From positions 1-54,187 of IMG/VR virus record IMGVR_UViG_3300043436_000647: a DNA stretch of 54,187 bases; one strand, written 5' to 3'. The position numbers and the translations under genes were made by a program. This document shows positions 1 through 9,541 of the stretch, piece after piece. Each line of letters starts with the position of its first letter. The first letter of the stretch is position 1. Below the pieces are notes generated by a model. The model worked only from the letters and a program-made list of their open reading frames with translations, was not told where the DNA came from and made no database searches. The DNA is from a virus.

Positions 1-1328
1 TAGCGGCAACTACTCCGTGTTTCGATAGTCCTTATGGATGGCGTTGTTCTCCATTTGTTATCGGAACTTCGGGAGACATGAGTAAAGCTGCTGACCTAGA
101 AGAATTATTTAATAACCCAGAAGCTTATAACTTCCTACCTGTAGAGGCAAACGAAACAGGTAAGAGTTATGGATTGTTTATTCCAGGAACTAAATCTCTA
201 AAAGTACCAAAGGAAGAAAAATCCTTAGGACTTTATCTAGGTAAAGAAGAGGCTTCTGAGTTAGACTTAATTAAGATTTGGGTAGCAGACGAAGAGAAGG
301 GTAAAGAACTTATCTTAAAGTCTAGAGAACAGATTAAAAAGTCTAGTGGATTAGAGACTTACTTAAAAGAGGTAATGTACTATCCTCTCACGCACGAGGA
401 GTGTTTCTTAGAGTTATCTCAGAACATTTTTCCAGTAGACTTACTTCAAGAACAACTACAGAAGTTAACTGCCCAAGAGATTGTAGCAGACAACGTAGAA
501 CTCTACATGTCAGCAGACGGAACAGTACGTCACAAGTTTACCGAGAAAAAGGCTGTTACGAACTTCCCTGTTAAACCAACAGATAATATTGAGGGTTGTG
601 TACAGATTTGGGAATATCCTCTGTCAGAAGCCCCCTATGGACTTTATACAGCAGGAACGGATCCATACAAACAATCACAGGCACACTACTCAACTTCTTT
701 GGGGTCTACTTACATTTATAAGCGAGTACATAATCTTAACGGAGAAGGCTGGCAGAATATGGTAGTAGCTTGTTATACAGGTCGTCCTAAGAAGATTGAA
801 ACCTGGTACGATACTACTAAGATGCTTCTTAAGTATTACAATGCTAAGACTCTTTGTGAAAACATGGACTATGGTTTTATCCAGCACTGTGTAGATAAGC
901 AAGAGTCTCCTAGAGTTTTAGAGAAGACACCTAAGTTTCTTAACGACATCCACCCTAACTCTACAGTTAATCGTGACTATGGAATTCACATGACCAAGGA
1001 TATTAAAAACTATTTAATGTCGCTTATCATTGAGTACATCACAGAAGTAGTAGATATAGAAAGAGATGCAGATGGTAACACTATAAAAGAACGTTTAGGA
1101 GTTACTAGAATCTTAGATCCTGTCCTAATTAAGGAATTAATTAAGTTCACACCTAAGTTAAACGTTGACCGAGTTATTTCATTTGGTCTTACTTTAGCTA
1201 TGGCTAAGTCTTTAAACACTCAAGTAATTATTTCTGATGCAAGTCAGGATACTAGAATGCAAGCATACTTTAGAGAGAAGAAAGGCTCATCTCTTTTTCG
1301 TACAACTTCATCACCTTTTCGCTATTAA
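1..1328 (+). CDS. terL: Terminase large subunit (TerL), 5'-truncated by the window edge
   Basis: This is the packaging motor and nuclease that cuts and pumps DNA through the portal. The reading frame is open from base 3 and runs through the ATG at 78 without a stop, so that ATG is internal and the ATPase half lies outside the window. The visible part begins near a GTSGDM motif, which usually sits at the end of the terminase ATPase domain. The RNase H-like nuclease domain follows, with a GTDPYK motif (Asp codon at 660), an acidic residue in the CEN motif (858) and a third Asp in the VDRVISF motif (1167), matching the D-E-D metal-binding layout. It lies 22 bases upstream of the portal gene, the normal crAss-like order. 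The family call is firm; the exact catalytic residues are inferred from position. Confidence 0.9.
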   Translation, partial: AATTPCFDSPYGWRCSPFVIGTSGDMSKAADLEELFNNPEAYNFLPVEANETGKSYGLFIPGTKSLKVPKEEKSLGLYLGKEEASELDLIKIWVADEEKGKELILKSREQIKKSSGLETYLKEVMYYPLTHEECFLELSQNIFPVDLLQEQLQKLTAQEIVADNVELYMSADGTVRHKFTEKKAVTNFPVKPTDNIEGCVQIWEYPLSEAPYGLYTAGTDPYKQSQAHYSTSLGSTYIYKRVHNLNGEGWQNMVVACYTGRPKKIETWYDTTKMLLKYYNAKTLCENMDYGFIQHCVDKQESPRVLEKTPKFLNDIHPNSTVNRDYGIHMTKDIKNYLMSLIIEYITEVVDIERDADGNTIKERLGVTRILDPVLIKELIKFTPKLNVDRVISFGLTLAMAKSLNTQVIISDASQDTRMQAYFREKKGSSLFRTTSSPFRY

Positions 1329-1350
1329 CTAAAACTAAATAACAAATACA

Positions 1351-3804
1351 ATGATTATTGAATCTCTCAAAGAGTACACTGATCCAGTCAATCACGCCTA
1401 CTTTTATCCTGAGCAGTTTGTAAGCTTATCGGATAAAGAAAAGGAGAGCTGGATTAAGTCTACTATGGACTACTTTGCAAATATTGCATTTGCACAGTAC
1501 AAGCAGAATATCACCTTTAGAAAAAACTATAGGTTGCTTAACGGAGAATTTAACTTCTCTGACTACACAAACATTCCTGAGATGCAGGAACTAATCAGTT
1601 ACTTAAATGATGTACCTGATCAAGAGCCTGAAGTACCTCAGCACTTAAAGCACTATCCTATTGTTAATCCTCCTATCAATCAGTTGAAGGGAGAGTTGAT
1701 TAACCGTCCTCACAAGTACAAGGTTAAAGCAGTAGATGACGAAGCTGTAAACGAGACTATTGATTTCCGTACAGAGTTAATTAAAGAACATTTTGTAAAG
1801 AAGTTAGAAGCTCAGTTAGAAGGTCAGCCTATTGATCCCGAACAAGAAGCTCAGATGCAACAAGAACTACAGAACAAAATCTTGGATTATACTTCTGTTG
1901 CAGAAGAGTGGGGCAACAAAACTTTAAATGCTCTTAAGTATCACTTTAACTTTAGAGAGAAGTCTCAGCAAGCTTTCTTAGATTTCTTGGTAACAGGTAA
2001 AGAGTTTCACCACTTCTACCCAGATAATTCTCGTTTAGGATTTACTTACAAAACAGAGAACCCATCTAACGTATGGTACTTAGCTAATCGTAATGCTCAG
2101 TACACATCTGACTGTTGGGCTTTAGGTTTGATTGAAGTTCTTTCTATGAGTGAAATCGTAGAGAGATATAATCTTACAGGAGAAGAAGTAGAGCATTTGA
2201 AGAATCGTTCTTTACAGAACTTAAGAAACAACGAATACTCTCCCTTAGCTCCAGCTTTACCAGATCCTAATGATCCTTTGTGGCAGTTAACCTTCGAGAA
2301 CGTAGGTGACTTTGCTAACGGAGGTATTGATCATAACGTATTCTCATTTAACTCTCAGCACTCTTACACAGTTGTTACTTCTTACTGGCAGTCTAAGAAA
2401 CGTATCTTCAAACGTACCTACTTAGATGAGGAAGGATTCCAACAAGAGATGTTTGTATCTGAAGATTACAAGATGGATAAAACCTTAGGTGATATTACTC
2501 TTGAGGAACTTTGGATCAACGAATGGTGGAGAGGTATTAAGATTGGTGCAGACATCTACGTAAATGTAGAACCTTTAGAGTTTACTCAGAGTGCTCCTAT
2601 TGTAGGTATTATTAATACCACTCGTAACACTCAAGGTAAGTCTTTGTTAGATCTTCTTAAACCCTATCAGGTTCTTTACAACATCTGTATGAATCAGTTG
2701 TGGGAATTGCTTGAGAAAGAAATTGGTGTTGTATTCTTGGGTGACTTAAAAGTAGTTCCTAAGAAAGACTCTCAGGATCCTATCGAGACAATGCTATGGA
2801 ATGCTAAGAACAGAGGAACTCTTTTGATTGATACTTCAATTGAGAACACAGGAGGAGCTGTACAGTTCAACCAATTCTCTCGCCTTGATCTTACTCGTTC
2901 ACAAGAGATTCAAGCACGTATCCAATTAGCTCAACAACTTCGCTTAGAAGCTTATGAGTTAGTAGGTCTTACTCGTCAACGTCTAGGTAACTCTCAAGCA
3001 TCAGATACAGCTACTGCTGCTAACAATGCTTTGATTCAATCTTTTGCTCAGACAGAAACTTGGTTTGCTTGGCACGATAACATCTTGCAGAAAGTTTATC
3101 AGACTATTTTGGATATGGCTCAGTACATCGAGTTACAGAAGCCTACTTCTACTTTAAACTATTTAAACTCTGAACTAGAGACTGTATTCTTGAGAGTTAG
3201 CAAACAAGAACTCTTACACGAACTATTTGTTTTTGTTTCTTCTTATGCAGAAGACAAGGTTACTCTCGAACAGTTGAAGCAATTGGCTCAGCCTGCAATG
3301 CAGAATGGAGCAGAGCTTTCTGAGATGGTAGATTTGTTTACAGCTAACTCTGAAAGAAGCTTACGTAAGACTTTAGGTGATGTACAGAAACGTAAAGAAG
3401 CTATTCGTCAACAAGAACAAGCGCTTAAGCAACAGCAGTTGGAGCAACAACAAGCACAGTTTGAGCAGAAGATGCAGATGGATGCAGCTCAGAACGCAGA
3501 AGATGCTAGAAGAGAAGATATGAACAAGCAGCTTGATCGTGAGAATAGACTGCAAGTAGTACAGCTTCAAGGTATTGCTAACGAAGGTTCTTATAATCCA
3601 GATGTAGATACTACAGGTCTTCTTATCCAACAGACAAAACTTGCTCAAGAAGTTTCTAAACAGACTTACGAGAAAGTAGCTAAAGATAAAGAGTTAAGTC
3701 TTAAAGAAAAAGAGCTAGCACTCAAAGAAAAAGACATTGACAATAAGCTTAAAATAGCTCAAACAAATAAAAACAAGTACGATTCAGGCTCAAAAAAGAA
3801 ATAA
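1351..3804 (+). CDS. Portal protein
   Basis: An 817-residue protein directly after TerL and ahead of the MCP, which is the portal slot in crAss-like phages; portals of this group are of similar size. It would form the dodecameric ring at the capsid vertex through which DNA passes. The central part (about residues 200-560) is the conserved core with many aromatic residues. The last 180 residues are Gln-, Lys- and Glu-rich and strongly predicted as coiled coil (runs of EQALKQQQ type), ending in a basic tail. The leader AAACTAAATAAC sits 8-19 bases before the ATG, and there is no Shine-Dalgarno sequence. I assign it by position, length and general resemblance; no short diagnostic motif exists for portals. 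Confidence 0.85.
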   Translation: MIIESLKEYTDPVNHAYFYPEQFVSLSDKEKESWIKSTMDYFANIAFAQYKQNITFRKNYRLLNGEFNFSDYTNIPEMQELISYLNDVPDQEPEVPQHLKHYPIVNPPINQLKGELINRPHKYKVKAVDDEAVNETIDFRTELIKEHFVKKLEAQLEGQPIDPEQEAQMQQELQNKILDYTSVAEEWGNKTLNALKYHFNFREKSQQAFLDFLVTGKEFHHFYPDNSRLGFTYKTENPSNVWYLANRNAQYTSDCWALGLIEVLSMSEIVERYNLTGEEVEHLKNRSLQNLRNNEYSPLAPALPDPNDPLWQLTFENVGDFANGGIDHNVFSFNSQHSYTVVTSYWQSKKRIFKRTYLDEEGFQQEMFVSEDYKMDKTLGDITLEELWINEWWRGIKIGADIYVNVEPLEFTQSAPIVGIINTTRNTQGKSLLDLLKPYQVLYNICMNQLWELLEKEIGVVFLGDLKVVPKKDSQDPIETMLWNAKNRGTLLIDTSIENTGGAVQFNQFSRLDLTRSQEIQARIQLAQQLRLEAYELVGLTRQRLGNSQASDTATAANNALIQSFAQTETWFAWHDNILQKVYQTILDMAQYIELQKPTSTLNYLNSELETVFLRVSKQELLHELFVFVSSYAEDKVTLEQLKQLAQPAMQNGAELSEMVDLFTANSERSLRKTLGDVQKRKEAIRQQEQALKQQQLEQQQAQFEQKMQMDAAQNAEDARREDMNKQLDRENRLQVVQLQGIANEGSYNPDVDTTGLLIQQTKLAQEVSKQTYEKVAKDKELSLKEKELALKEKDIDNKLKIAQTNKNKYDSGSKKK

Positions 3805-3839
3805 GAGATACAAATAAGTAATAGATTATAGCACTAAAG

Positions 3840-3873
3840 TAGGGGGTTTTTGAGCCTAAAAATCCCCTATTTT
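3840..3873 (+). terminator. Intrinsic terminator after the portal gene
   Basis: A 12-bp stem (3840-3851 with 3858-3869, one G-T wobble) closes a six-base GAGCCT loop and is followed by an ATTTT tract. The G5T5/A5-C4 arms are characteristic. It lies 36 bases after the portal stop and 39 bases before the next promoter, so it separates two transcription units. Confidence 0.75.
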
Positions 3874-3911
3874 AACTTATTGTGCATATCGTAACCTAAT
3901 TTATTAATCTC

Positions 3912-3941
3912 TTGTGTTAATTTTTTAAAATATTACTTTTG
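3912..3941 (+). promoter_or_regulatory. Bacteroidota-type -33/-7 promoter for the scaffold/MCP unit
   Basis: TTG at 3912-3914, a 19-base spacer, then TACTTTTG at 3934-3941, matching the Bacteroidota sigma-ABfr consensus TTTG/TAnnTTTG. The ATG at 3962 follows 20 bases downstream. The leader holds AATTAAACCAAAC (3942-3954), a motif repeated before two other late genes. Confidence 0.7.
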
Positions 3942-3961
3942 AATTAAACCAAACTAACCTT

Positions 3962-5092
3962 ATGACAACCAATAGTCCATTAGAGAATTTAGAGTTCTTT
4001 GACAGTTTTTCCGTAGATGATCCACTAGATTTAGATACTACTACAGAAGATCCTAATGCCAACATTAAACCAGATATTTTAGGAGGAGAAGATTTTGATC
4101 CCCTAGAAGAAGATGAAAATCCTGAACCTATAGATCCTCCAAAACCTCCAGCACCTGCCGAAGAAGAAGAGGAAGAAGAGGAAGAAGTAGATTTAGAAGA
4201 AGGCGAAGATGAAGACGATGAAGATAATTACTTTGAAGTCTTTGGTAAGGGTCTTGTTAAAGCAGGAATGCTTAACGTAGAAGAAGGAGAAGAAATTGAG
4301 TGGAATGAGCAAACGTTCTTAGCTAAGATGAACGAGACTATCGAAGATAGAGCTTGGAATCAATTAGAAGAACTTGCTACTGAAACTTACGGAGAAGCAG
4401 GAGTACAGATGATTGAAGATATCTTCATTAACAAAGTACCTGTGCAAGAATACTTACAGAAGTTCTCAAACGAACAAGTAGTCGAGAATGTAGACTTATC
4501 TGTAGAAGGAAACCAAGAAAGAGTTTTCCGTTTGTATTTAGCTAAGACAGGAATGGATGAAGATGAAATCGAAGATCAACTGAACTACGCTAGAGATAAT
4601 GATCGCCTAGAAGCATATGCTCAAAAGTATCAAGTTAAATTGGTAGAGAAGATGCAACAGGAAAGAGCAGTACTTGCACAACAAAGTGAAGCTCGTGTAC
4701 AAGCGATTAAACAGAAAGAAGAAGAAAGAGAGCAACTATATGCTGATGTATTAGATAAAGCTATTACTTCAGGTAACATTGAAGGATATCCTTTGAATGA
4801 GTCTTCTGCTAATGAGTTGTTTGACTTTGTTCTTTCTAAACCCCACGTTCTTCCAAACGGTCAGCGTATCAGTGAGTTTGAATACAAACTTGCTAAGATG
4901 CGTCAAGAGGATCCTTCTAAGTTTTTAGCTGTAGCTAGATTAGTTCAAAATGATTTAGATCTAACTCCTGTAAAAAGAAAAGCTGTAACAGAAGAGACCA
5001 ATTCTCTATTCAATGATTTAAAGACCAAGAGTAAAAAGTCTGGTAAGCCTTCAAAATCTAACGATGACTTATTCTCACGGTACTTCAAATAA
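3962..5092 (+). CDS. Acidic head protein, candidate scaffolding/assembly protein
   Basis: A 376-residue protein between portal and MCP, where head scaffolding or assembly proteins usually sit. The first 90 residues are extremely acidic, with a run of nine Glu around residue 66 followed by mixed Glu/Asp and a Pro-rich stretch (PPKPPAPA). The rest (about residues 95-330) is mainly helical and charged, with Gln/Glu-rich coiled-coil segments around residues 215-260. The C-terminus is basic and Ser/Lys-rich (about residues 335-370), as in scaffolds that dock on the MCP through a basic tail. No enzyme motif is visible. It is the first gene after the 3912-3941 promoter. The scaffold role is inferred from position and composition. 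Confidence 0.55.
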   Translation: MTTNSPLENLEFFDSFSVDDPLDLDTTTEDPNANIKPDILGGEDFDPLEEDENPEPIDPPKPPAPAEEEEEEEEEVDLEEGEDEDDEDNYFEVFGKGLVKAGMLNVEEGEEIEWNEQTFLAKMNETIEDRAWNQLEELATETYGEAGVQMIEDIFINKVPVQEYLQKFSNEQVVENVDLSVEGNQERVFRLYLAKTGMDEDEIEDQLNYARDNDRLEAYAQKYQVKLVEKMQQERAVLAQQSEARVQAIKQKEEEREQLYADVLDKAITSGNIEGYPLNESSANELFDFVLSKPHVLPNGQRISEFEYKLAKMRQEDPSKFLAVARLVQNDLDLTPVKRKAVTEETNSLFNDLKTKSKKSGKPSKSNDDLFSRYFK

Positions 5093-5123
5093 AACATAAA
5101 AACAAAAATAATAAATTACTACT

Positions 5124-6647
5124 ATGCCTAATCAAAGTATTCCAAGGGTTAACGGGAGAGTTATAGCTAACGCTCACATGACCAGCTCATTCTATTCTAA
5201 AAATGGTTTGGGTAAATTGACAGACAAGAACTTCGTTGAAACCATGCTGCGCACTAAGCCTGATCAGTATGACAAAATGATGATTCGCCTTTTCACCGAC
5301 ACTAAATTGTACAAGAACGACTTGTTGGATTTGGTAATGAAGACTGGTAAGCCTTTTATGGTTAACGATCCTAACGGAGTTTTCACCTACAAAATCAAGA
5401 AGCGTGCTGAGTTACCTAAGATCATTGTATCTACTGCTGCTACCTACCCAGGTCGTGATGGTTCTACTTTCGAATTGGTATTTGACAAGAACGTGTTTGT
5501 TGTTAACGACATTATCACCGGCCACCGCTATGAGCAAGAAACTCAAATCCAAATCGTTTCTGAAGGTGAAAAACACCAGAACGGTTTCAAGTACAAGTGT
5601 ACTGCAGTAGGTGCTTCTTCTAGCGACTACGTAGCTGCTACTTTCTTGGCTGTAGGTGTTGAGTACTTCAAGATCGGTAACGTATTGGGTGAGTACACCA
5701 CTTCATTCTCTAGCTTGGGATTGTTCGATGGTAACTTAGAAGTTATGGCTGATGTATTGCAACAGTATGGTGTTGAACACACTATCACTGACTGGGCTGA
5801 TGCAACCAAATTGGGTATGCAGACAGACGCTTCAGGCAATCCTATGGACATCACTTACTACTCTGTAAGCGATCCTATGGCTGAAGGTGAGAAAACCAAA
5901 ATCGTTGGTTGGGAGCCTACAGTATCTCGTTTGCTCCGTATGGAGATGATGCGCATGAAAGCTAACACTTTGATGTGGGGTCGTCAAGGTAACGGTAAAG
6001 ATGAAAAAGGTCGTCCTACTCGTGCTAAGCAAGGCTTATGGCAGCAATTGCACTTGGGTAACGTTATCTACTACGATCGTGGTCAGTTCTCTTTGAACTT
6101 GATTCGTACTGCTATCGGTGACTTGTTCTACAACCGTGTGTTGTTGAAAGACCGTAGCGTGAAGATCTACACCAACCGTTCTGGTATGGAGTTGGCTTCT
6201 ACTGCTATCCGCAAAGACTTCAACGGTCAGAACTTCATGGTATCTGCTGATAAGTTCTTGGATGGTAAAGATCGTACTAAGCAAGGTTATGCTTTCCAAT
6301 TCGATCACTTTATGACTACTGAGACTGGTCCAGTTGAATTCGTAGAATTAGAGCAATTGAATGAGCATGCTACTTTCTTGGAGTTGGGTCCTAACAAGAA
6401 GACTCCTCCAATCTTCATCATCTTGGATGTAAGTGGTCAAGATGACGCAGGTATCCGTGAGGTAAAATTGTCTACTCGTCCTAACATGTACTACCAGTAC
6501 ATTGCAGGTTCAGTAGGATTCGGTGCTCAACAGACATCAATCGCTAGCAAAGATCCTTATTCTACCTACATCATGAAAGACTTCGCAGGTATCTTCTTGG
6601 AAGATCCTACCAAGACTGTGATCATTAAAGAATTCCCTCGCATCTAA
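5124..6647 (+). CDS. Major capsid protein (HK97-fold family expected)
   Basis: A 507-residue protein in the MCP slot, 31 bases after the scaffold candidate. The sequence resembles crAss-like MCPs along its length, including an N-terminal arm with MTSSFYSKNGLGKLTDKNF and a motif NVLGEYTTSFSSLG near residues 189-202. Crass virions use an HK97-fold MCP, so that fold is expected. Codon use differs sharply from the portal and tail genes: Leu is mostly TTG, and Asn, Lys, Phe and Tyr favour C- or G-ending codons, typical of a very highly expressed product. A strong hairpin follows the stop. It shares this codon bias with the 8412-9479 protein. Confidence 0.88.
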   Translation: MPNQSIPRVNGRVIANAHMTSSFYSKNGLGKLTDKNFVETMLRTKPDQYDKMMIRLFTDTKLYKNDLLDLVMKTGKPFMVNDPNGVFTYKIKKRAELPKIIVSTAATYPGRDGSTFELVFDKNVFVVNDIITGHRYEQETQIQIVSEGEKHQNGFKYKCTAVGASSSDYVAATFLAVGVEYFKIGNVLGEYTTSFSSLGLFDGNLEVMADVLQQYGVEHTITDWADATKLGMQTDASGNPMDITYYSVSDPMAEGEKTKIVGWEPTVSRLLRMEMMRMKANTLMWGRQGNGKDEKGRPTRAKQGLWQQLHLGNVIYYDRGQFSLNLIRTAIGDLFYNRVLLKDRSVKIYTNRSGMELASTAIRKDFNGQNFMVSADKFLDGKDRTKQGYAFQFDHFMTTETGPVEFVELEQLNEHATFLELGPNKKTPPIFIILDVSGQDDAGIREVKLSTRPNMYYQYIAGSVGFGAQQTSIASKDPYSTYIMKDFAGIFLEDPTKTVIIKEFPRI

Positions 6648-6662
6648 TTGCGAATCTATGAC

Positions 6663-6686
6663 GGAGGGGGTTTAATAGCCCCCTCC
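6663..6686 (+). terminator. GC-rich hairpin after the MCP gene, probable partial terminator or 3' stabiliser
   Basis: GGAGGGGG (6663-6670) pairs perfectly with CCCCCTCC (6679-6686) across the loop TTTAATAG. No T-run follows (TAAATAGATAAAG), so it may be leaky, or may protect the 3' end of the abundant MCP message. The next gene's leader contains AATTAAACCAAAC at 6711-6723. Confidence 0.55.
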
Positions 6687-6728
6687 TAAATAGATAAAGT
6701 TAGAACCAAAAATTAAACCAAACCAAAA

Positions 6729-7667
6729 ATGAGTAAAGAAATAGCACAGGGAGTGCGAATTATTCGTCCCTACAAAAGACAACCTTCTAGCATGCGCACA
6801 TTAGAAGGATCATTGTACCAGAATGGATATAACTTCATTCCAGGAACAGTAAGAAAGTTTTTCCCACGAGTTGATTCACGTGGAGTAATTAGAACAGGAT
6901 TAGATGAGAACTCTCCGAAGTTCCGTGGAATCTTGGACACAAAAGCTAGAGAGCAAGAGATGCAGAGAGTTAAGCAACTTAGAGAATACTATGAGTCGCT
7001 TCTTGATGAATCATTACTGCCTGCTAGTACGTTCTATGACGAAATTAAAGAAAACGGATATACCCTAGAAGATGGAGATAACATCTTCAATATGGAGAAT
7101 CCTAGAGAAGCAATTAACTTTTATTGGTTAATGGAAACCGAAATGGTTGCTCACTCTATGGATGATATAGAAAGTGGTAAGATAGATACCGCTATTGTAA
7201 AGTTCTACGTTTACAATGGAGAGGTAGAAACTAAGACTACTTTTGAACGTAAGAAACGCATTAACAGTGCAATTGCATCTTTAGATAAGATGACTGCAAC
7301 TAAGCGTAAAAAAGTTCAAAAGCTTATTGGCTTAGGATTACCAATGGATGCTACAGAAGAAGAAGTTTACAATGCAGTAGATGAGTTCTTACGTACACCA
7401 GCATCAGCTCTTGATCGAGATCCTATTGATCAGTTTAACAAGATTATGTCATACAGTGACGACTTGTTAGATGTGAAGGCTCTTGTAAAAGATCTAGTAG
7501 ATAAAAACATCATTAGAATTAAAGGTTCTATTGTATACGAAGGAGAGCATGTATGGGCTAAGTCAATCGAAGAGTTTGAATTATTCCTTGCAGATCCTAA
7601 AAATACAGAAGAGTATACATCCTTTAAGGATAAGTTGAAAAACAAAGCACGAATTGACGCTCTATAA
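6729..7667 (+). CDS. Conserved crAss-like structural protein downstream of the MCP
   Basis: A 312-residue soluble protein with no signal peptide or membrane segment. The N-terminal 60 residues are basic and Arg-rich; the middle is helical and charged; a short Lys-rich block (about residues 190-200, TATKRKKVQK) precedes a final mixed region that resembles a small winged-helix-like layout (IIRIKGSIVYEGEHVWAKS). In crAss-like phages the genes following the MCP encode portal-vertex, collar or head-completion components, and this is the likely role. The start is supported by the AATTAAACCAAAC leader 6-18 bases upstream. I recognise no catalytic motif, so the specific function is unassigned. Confidence 0.6.
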   Translation: MSKEIAQGVRIIRPYKRQPSSMRTLEGSLYQNGYNFIPGTVRKFFPRVDSRGVIRTGLDENSPKFRGILDTKAREQEMQRVKQLREYYESLLDESLLPASTFYDEIKENGYTLEDGDNIFNMENPREAINFYWLMETEMVAHSMDDIESGKIDTAIVKFYVYNGEVETKTTFERKKRINSAIASLDKMTATKRKKVQKLIGLGLPMDATEEEVYNAVDEFLRTPASALDRDPIDQFNKIMSYSDDLLDVKALVKDLVDKNIIRIKGSIVYEGEHVWAKSIEEFELFLADPKNTEEYTSFKDKLKNKARIDAL

Positions 7668-7683
7668 AAACTAAATATATAAC

Positions 7684-8400
7684 ATGATCCCTGTTGAGGA
7701 ACTCATCTATGAGTTTAAACTAACTTTAAATAAAATCAATCGTCAGGATAATATAGATATCCCGATTGAAGATATTATAGTTTACCTCAACAAGGCTCAG
7801 GTTAGTTGGATTAAAACTAAACTTAATCCTAACAATATTTATAAAGTAGGCTACGATTCTATCAGAAAGCGTATTGATGATCTCCAGATATTGAAGACCA
7901 GCAATGTGCCTCTGAATCCCGTAAAAACAAATGATCTCTTTCACGTTGGCTATGATTGTCCTCTGAAAGACGCAGCAAACTATATGTTTTATATTTCGTC
8001 TTACGCAATAGCAAAGAATGGAACCTGTTCTGAGCCCATTACTATAGACTTAGTTAGACATGGAGAACTTACTACTAAGTACCTTGACAACAATTACAGC
8101 CCTTCGTTTGAGTGGAGAACAACTTTAGCCACACTGGGGAATGATAACTTGACAGTCTACACTGATAGTAAGTTTAAGATCGAAAAAGTGTTTGTAACAT
8201 ACTTACGTTATCCCTTAGATATAGATGTAGAGGGCTACGTTAAGTTTGATGGAACAAACTCTAAGAATCAAAACTCAGAACTCCCTGAGTATGCTCAGTC
8301 AGACTTAGTCGACTTAGCTGTTAAGTTCGCTGCTCAATCAACTGATAATCAAGCACAAGCTGTGTTTGCTGAAGATCGTTTAAACAAAAACTCTGAATAA
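7684..8400 (+). CDS. Head-tail connector / ring protein candidate
   Basis: A 238-residue protein, 16 bases after the previous gene. The N-terminal part (VEELIYEFKLTLNKI and IEDIIVYLNKAQVSWIKTKLN) is a helical pattern with the conserved YLNKAQ element common in gp6/gp4-like adaptor proteins that stack beneath the portal. The C-terminal part is beta-rich (FVTYLRYPLDIDVEGYVKFDG) and ends with a helix carrying PEYAQSDLVDLAVKFAAQ, again as in phage adaptors. Its place between MCP-linked genes and tail components agrees with a ring protein of the crAss neck. The assignment to the adaptor fold is inferred from the pattern. Confidence 0.6.
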   Translation: MIPVEELIYEFKLTLNKINRQDNIDIPIEDIIVYLNKAQVSWIKTKLNPNNIYKVGYDSIRKRIDDLQILKTSNVPLNPVKTNDLFHVGYDCPLKDAANYMFYISSYAIAKNGTCSEPITIDLVRHGELTTKYLDNNYSPSFEWRTTLATLGNDNLTVYTDSKFKIEKVFVTYLRYPLDIDVEGYVKFDGTNSKNQNSELPEYAQSDLVDLAVKFAAQSTDNQAQAVFAEDRLNKNSE

Positions 8401-8411
8401 TATATAAAACT

Positions 8412-9479
8412 ATGAATCACAAGATCACACAAATCTTTGTACCTAGCGCAGTAGATTCTGCTGCTGCTAGCACTTTTGCATTGGCTAATAAGTCAATCGC
8501 TGCTTTCGATGCTGATGGTAACTCTAACTTGGGTGCTACTCCTGCTGTTCCTGCTTCTTTCAAATTGGTTTTTGGAACTGGTACTAACAACAAATTTGGT
8601 ACTTTCAAAACTAGCGTTATCAAGCAAAGCAATATTTTGTCTGTAACCAAGACTAACGCTGACTTGACTGTAACCCAGCAAGTTTCTTACATTGGTTGGG
8701 ATGAAGCTTCTGCTGCTACTCCTGTTTTCAAATGTGACGAAGAATACGTTGTTACTTTGAAGATTGACGAGTACTGGAGCAAAGGTATTTACCAGCCCTT
8801 GATTCAAGAGTCTGTAGTTGTTAAAACTGCATGTTGCTCTGAATGTGGTGGTGACTGCGATGCTTTGTCTGCTTCTACTTACATGACTGCTATCGTTACC
8901 AAGATCAACGCTTCTCCTTTGTTGAGCAAGTACGTTGTTGCTTCTTTGGTATCTAGCGGATCTAACTACGGTGTTAAATTGGTAGGTAAAGCTTTGGATG
9001 AATTCGGTAACGCTTGTGTTCCTGATGCAGTTCCTTACGTATTCAACTTGGTACGTTTCAAAGTAAAAGTTCACGAAGGTCCTTACAACACTCAAGACTT
9101 CGATATCGAAGATGCTTGTGCTGCTTGGACTATCACCTATGCAACTAACGTTAAGTATCCTATCGGTGCTAAAGCTGCTATGGCTGAAATGGAGCGTCAC
9201 TACTTCCGTAACAACTTGCCTAACGTAGCTGAAGCTCGCTACTACTGGAATCCTATTTACAACGAAGATGTAAATCAGTTCTTGTACGTAGATGACTACA
9301 CTGCTGCTACTGGTTTTGAAATGTACGAAATCACTTACTTGGAAGATTCTCCAGTAGGTTTCGAAAACAAAAGTAAAAACACCCACTCTATCATCATCTT
9401 GAGTGAAGAGGGTGGAGCAGGTGAAGCTGGCATCCGTGCCTTCATCAATGCTTTGACTGGTTTCTCTTTCGTAGACTAA
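8412..9479 (+). CDS. Abundant virion protein, auxiliary capsid or neck protein candidate
   Basis: A 355-residue beta-rich protein. It shows the same strong TTG-Leu and C-ending codon preference as the MCP, the best in-window sign of very high expression, so it is probably a multi-copy virion component. A cysteine cluster (CCSECGGDCDAL, about residues 141-152) sits between two beta-rich halves; the second half has Ala-rich helices and aromatic motifs (EARYYWNPIYN). The C-terminus is Gly-rich and then hydrophobic (LTGFSFVD). It is 11 bases after the connector gene and is followed by an intrinsic terminator, closing the head unit. A crAss auxiliary capsid protein is my first choice; a major tail protein is an alternative. 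Confidence 0.5.
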   Translation: MNHKITQIFVPSAVDSAAASTFALANKSIAAFDADGNSNLGATPAVPASFKLVFGTGTNNKFGTFKTSVIKQSNILSVTKTNADLTVTQQVSYIGWDEASAATPVFKCDEEYVVTLKIDEYWSKGIYQPLIQESVVVKTACCSECGGDCDALSASTYMTAIVTKINASPLLSKYVVASLVSSGSNYGVKLVGKALDEFGNACVPDAVPYVFNLVRFKVKVHEGPYNTQDFDIEDACAAWTITYATNVKYPIGAKAAMAEMERHYFRNNLPNVAEARYYWNPIYNEDVNQFLYVDDYTAATGFEMYEITYLEDSPVGFENKSKNTHSIIILSEEGGAGEAGIRAFINALTGFSFVD

Positions 9480-9490
9480 TCAAGAGATTA

Positions 9491-9519
9491 TGTGGGGGAT
9501 TAATCTCCCCCACTTTTTC
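9491..9519 (+). terminator. Intrinsic terminator closing the head unit
   Basis: GTGGGGG pairs with CCCCCAC around an ATTAATCT loop (9492-9513) and is followed directly by a TTTTTCTT tract. It lies 12 bases beyond the 8412-9479 stop. Confidence 0.8.
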
Positions 9520-9541
9520 TTACCTATTAACTTAAAACAAA

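Noticed and set aside
8493-9386. A 297-residue open frame on the minus strand opposite the 355-residue virion protein
   Set aside because: It lies wholly antisense to a gene with strong codon bias, which removes stops in the antisense frame; its product is low in plausible structure (Ser/Val/Arg-rich) and there is no promoter or leader.
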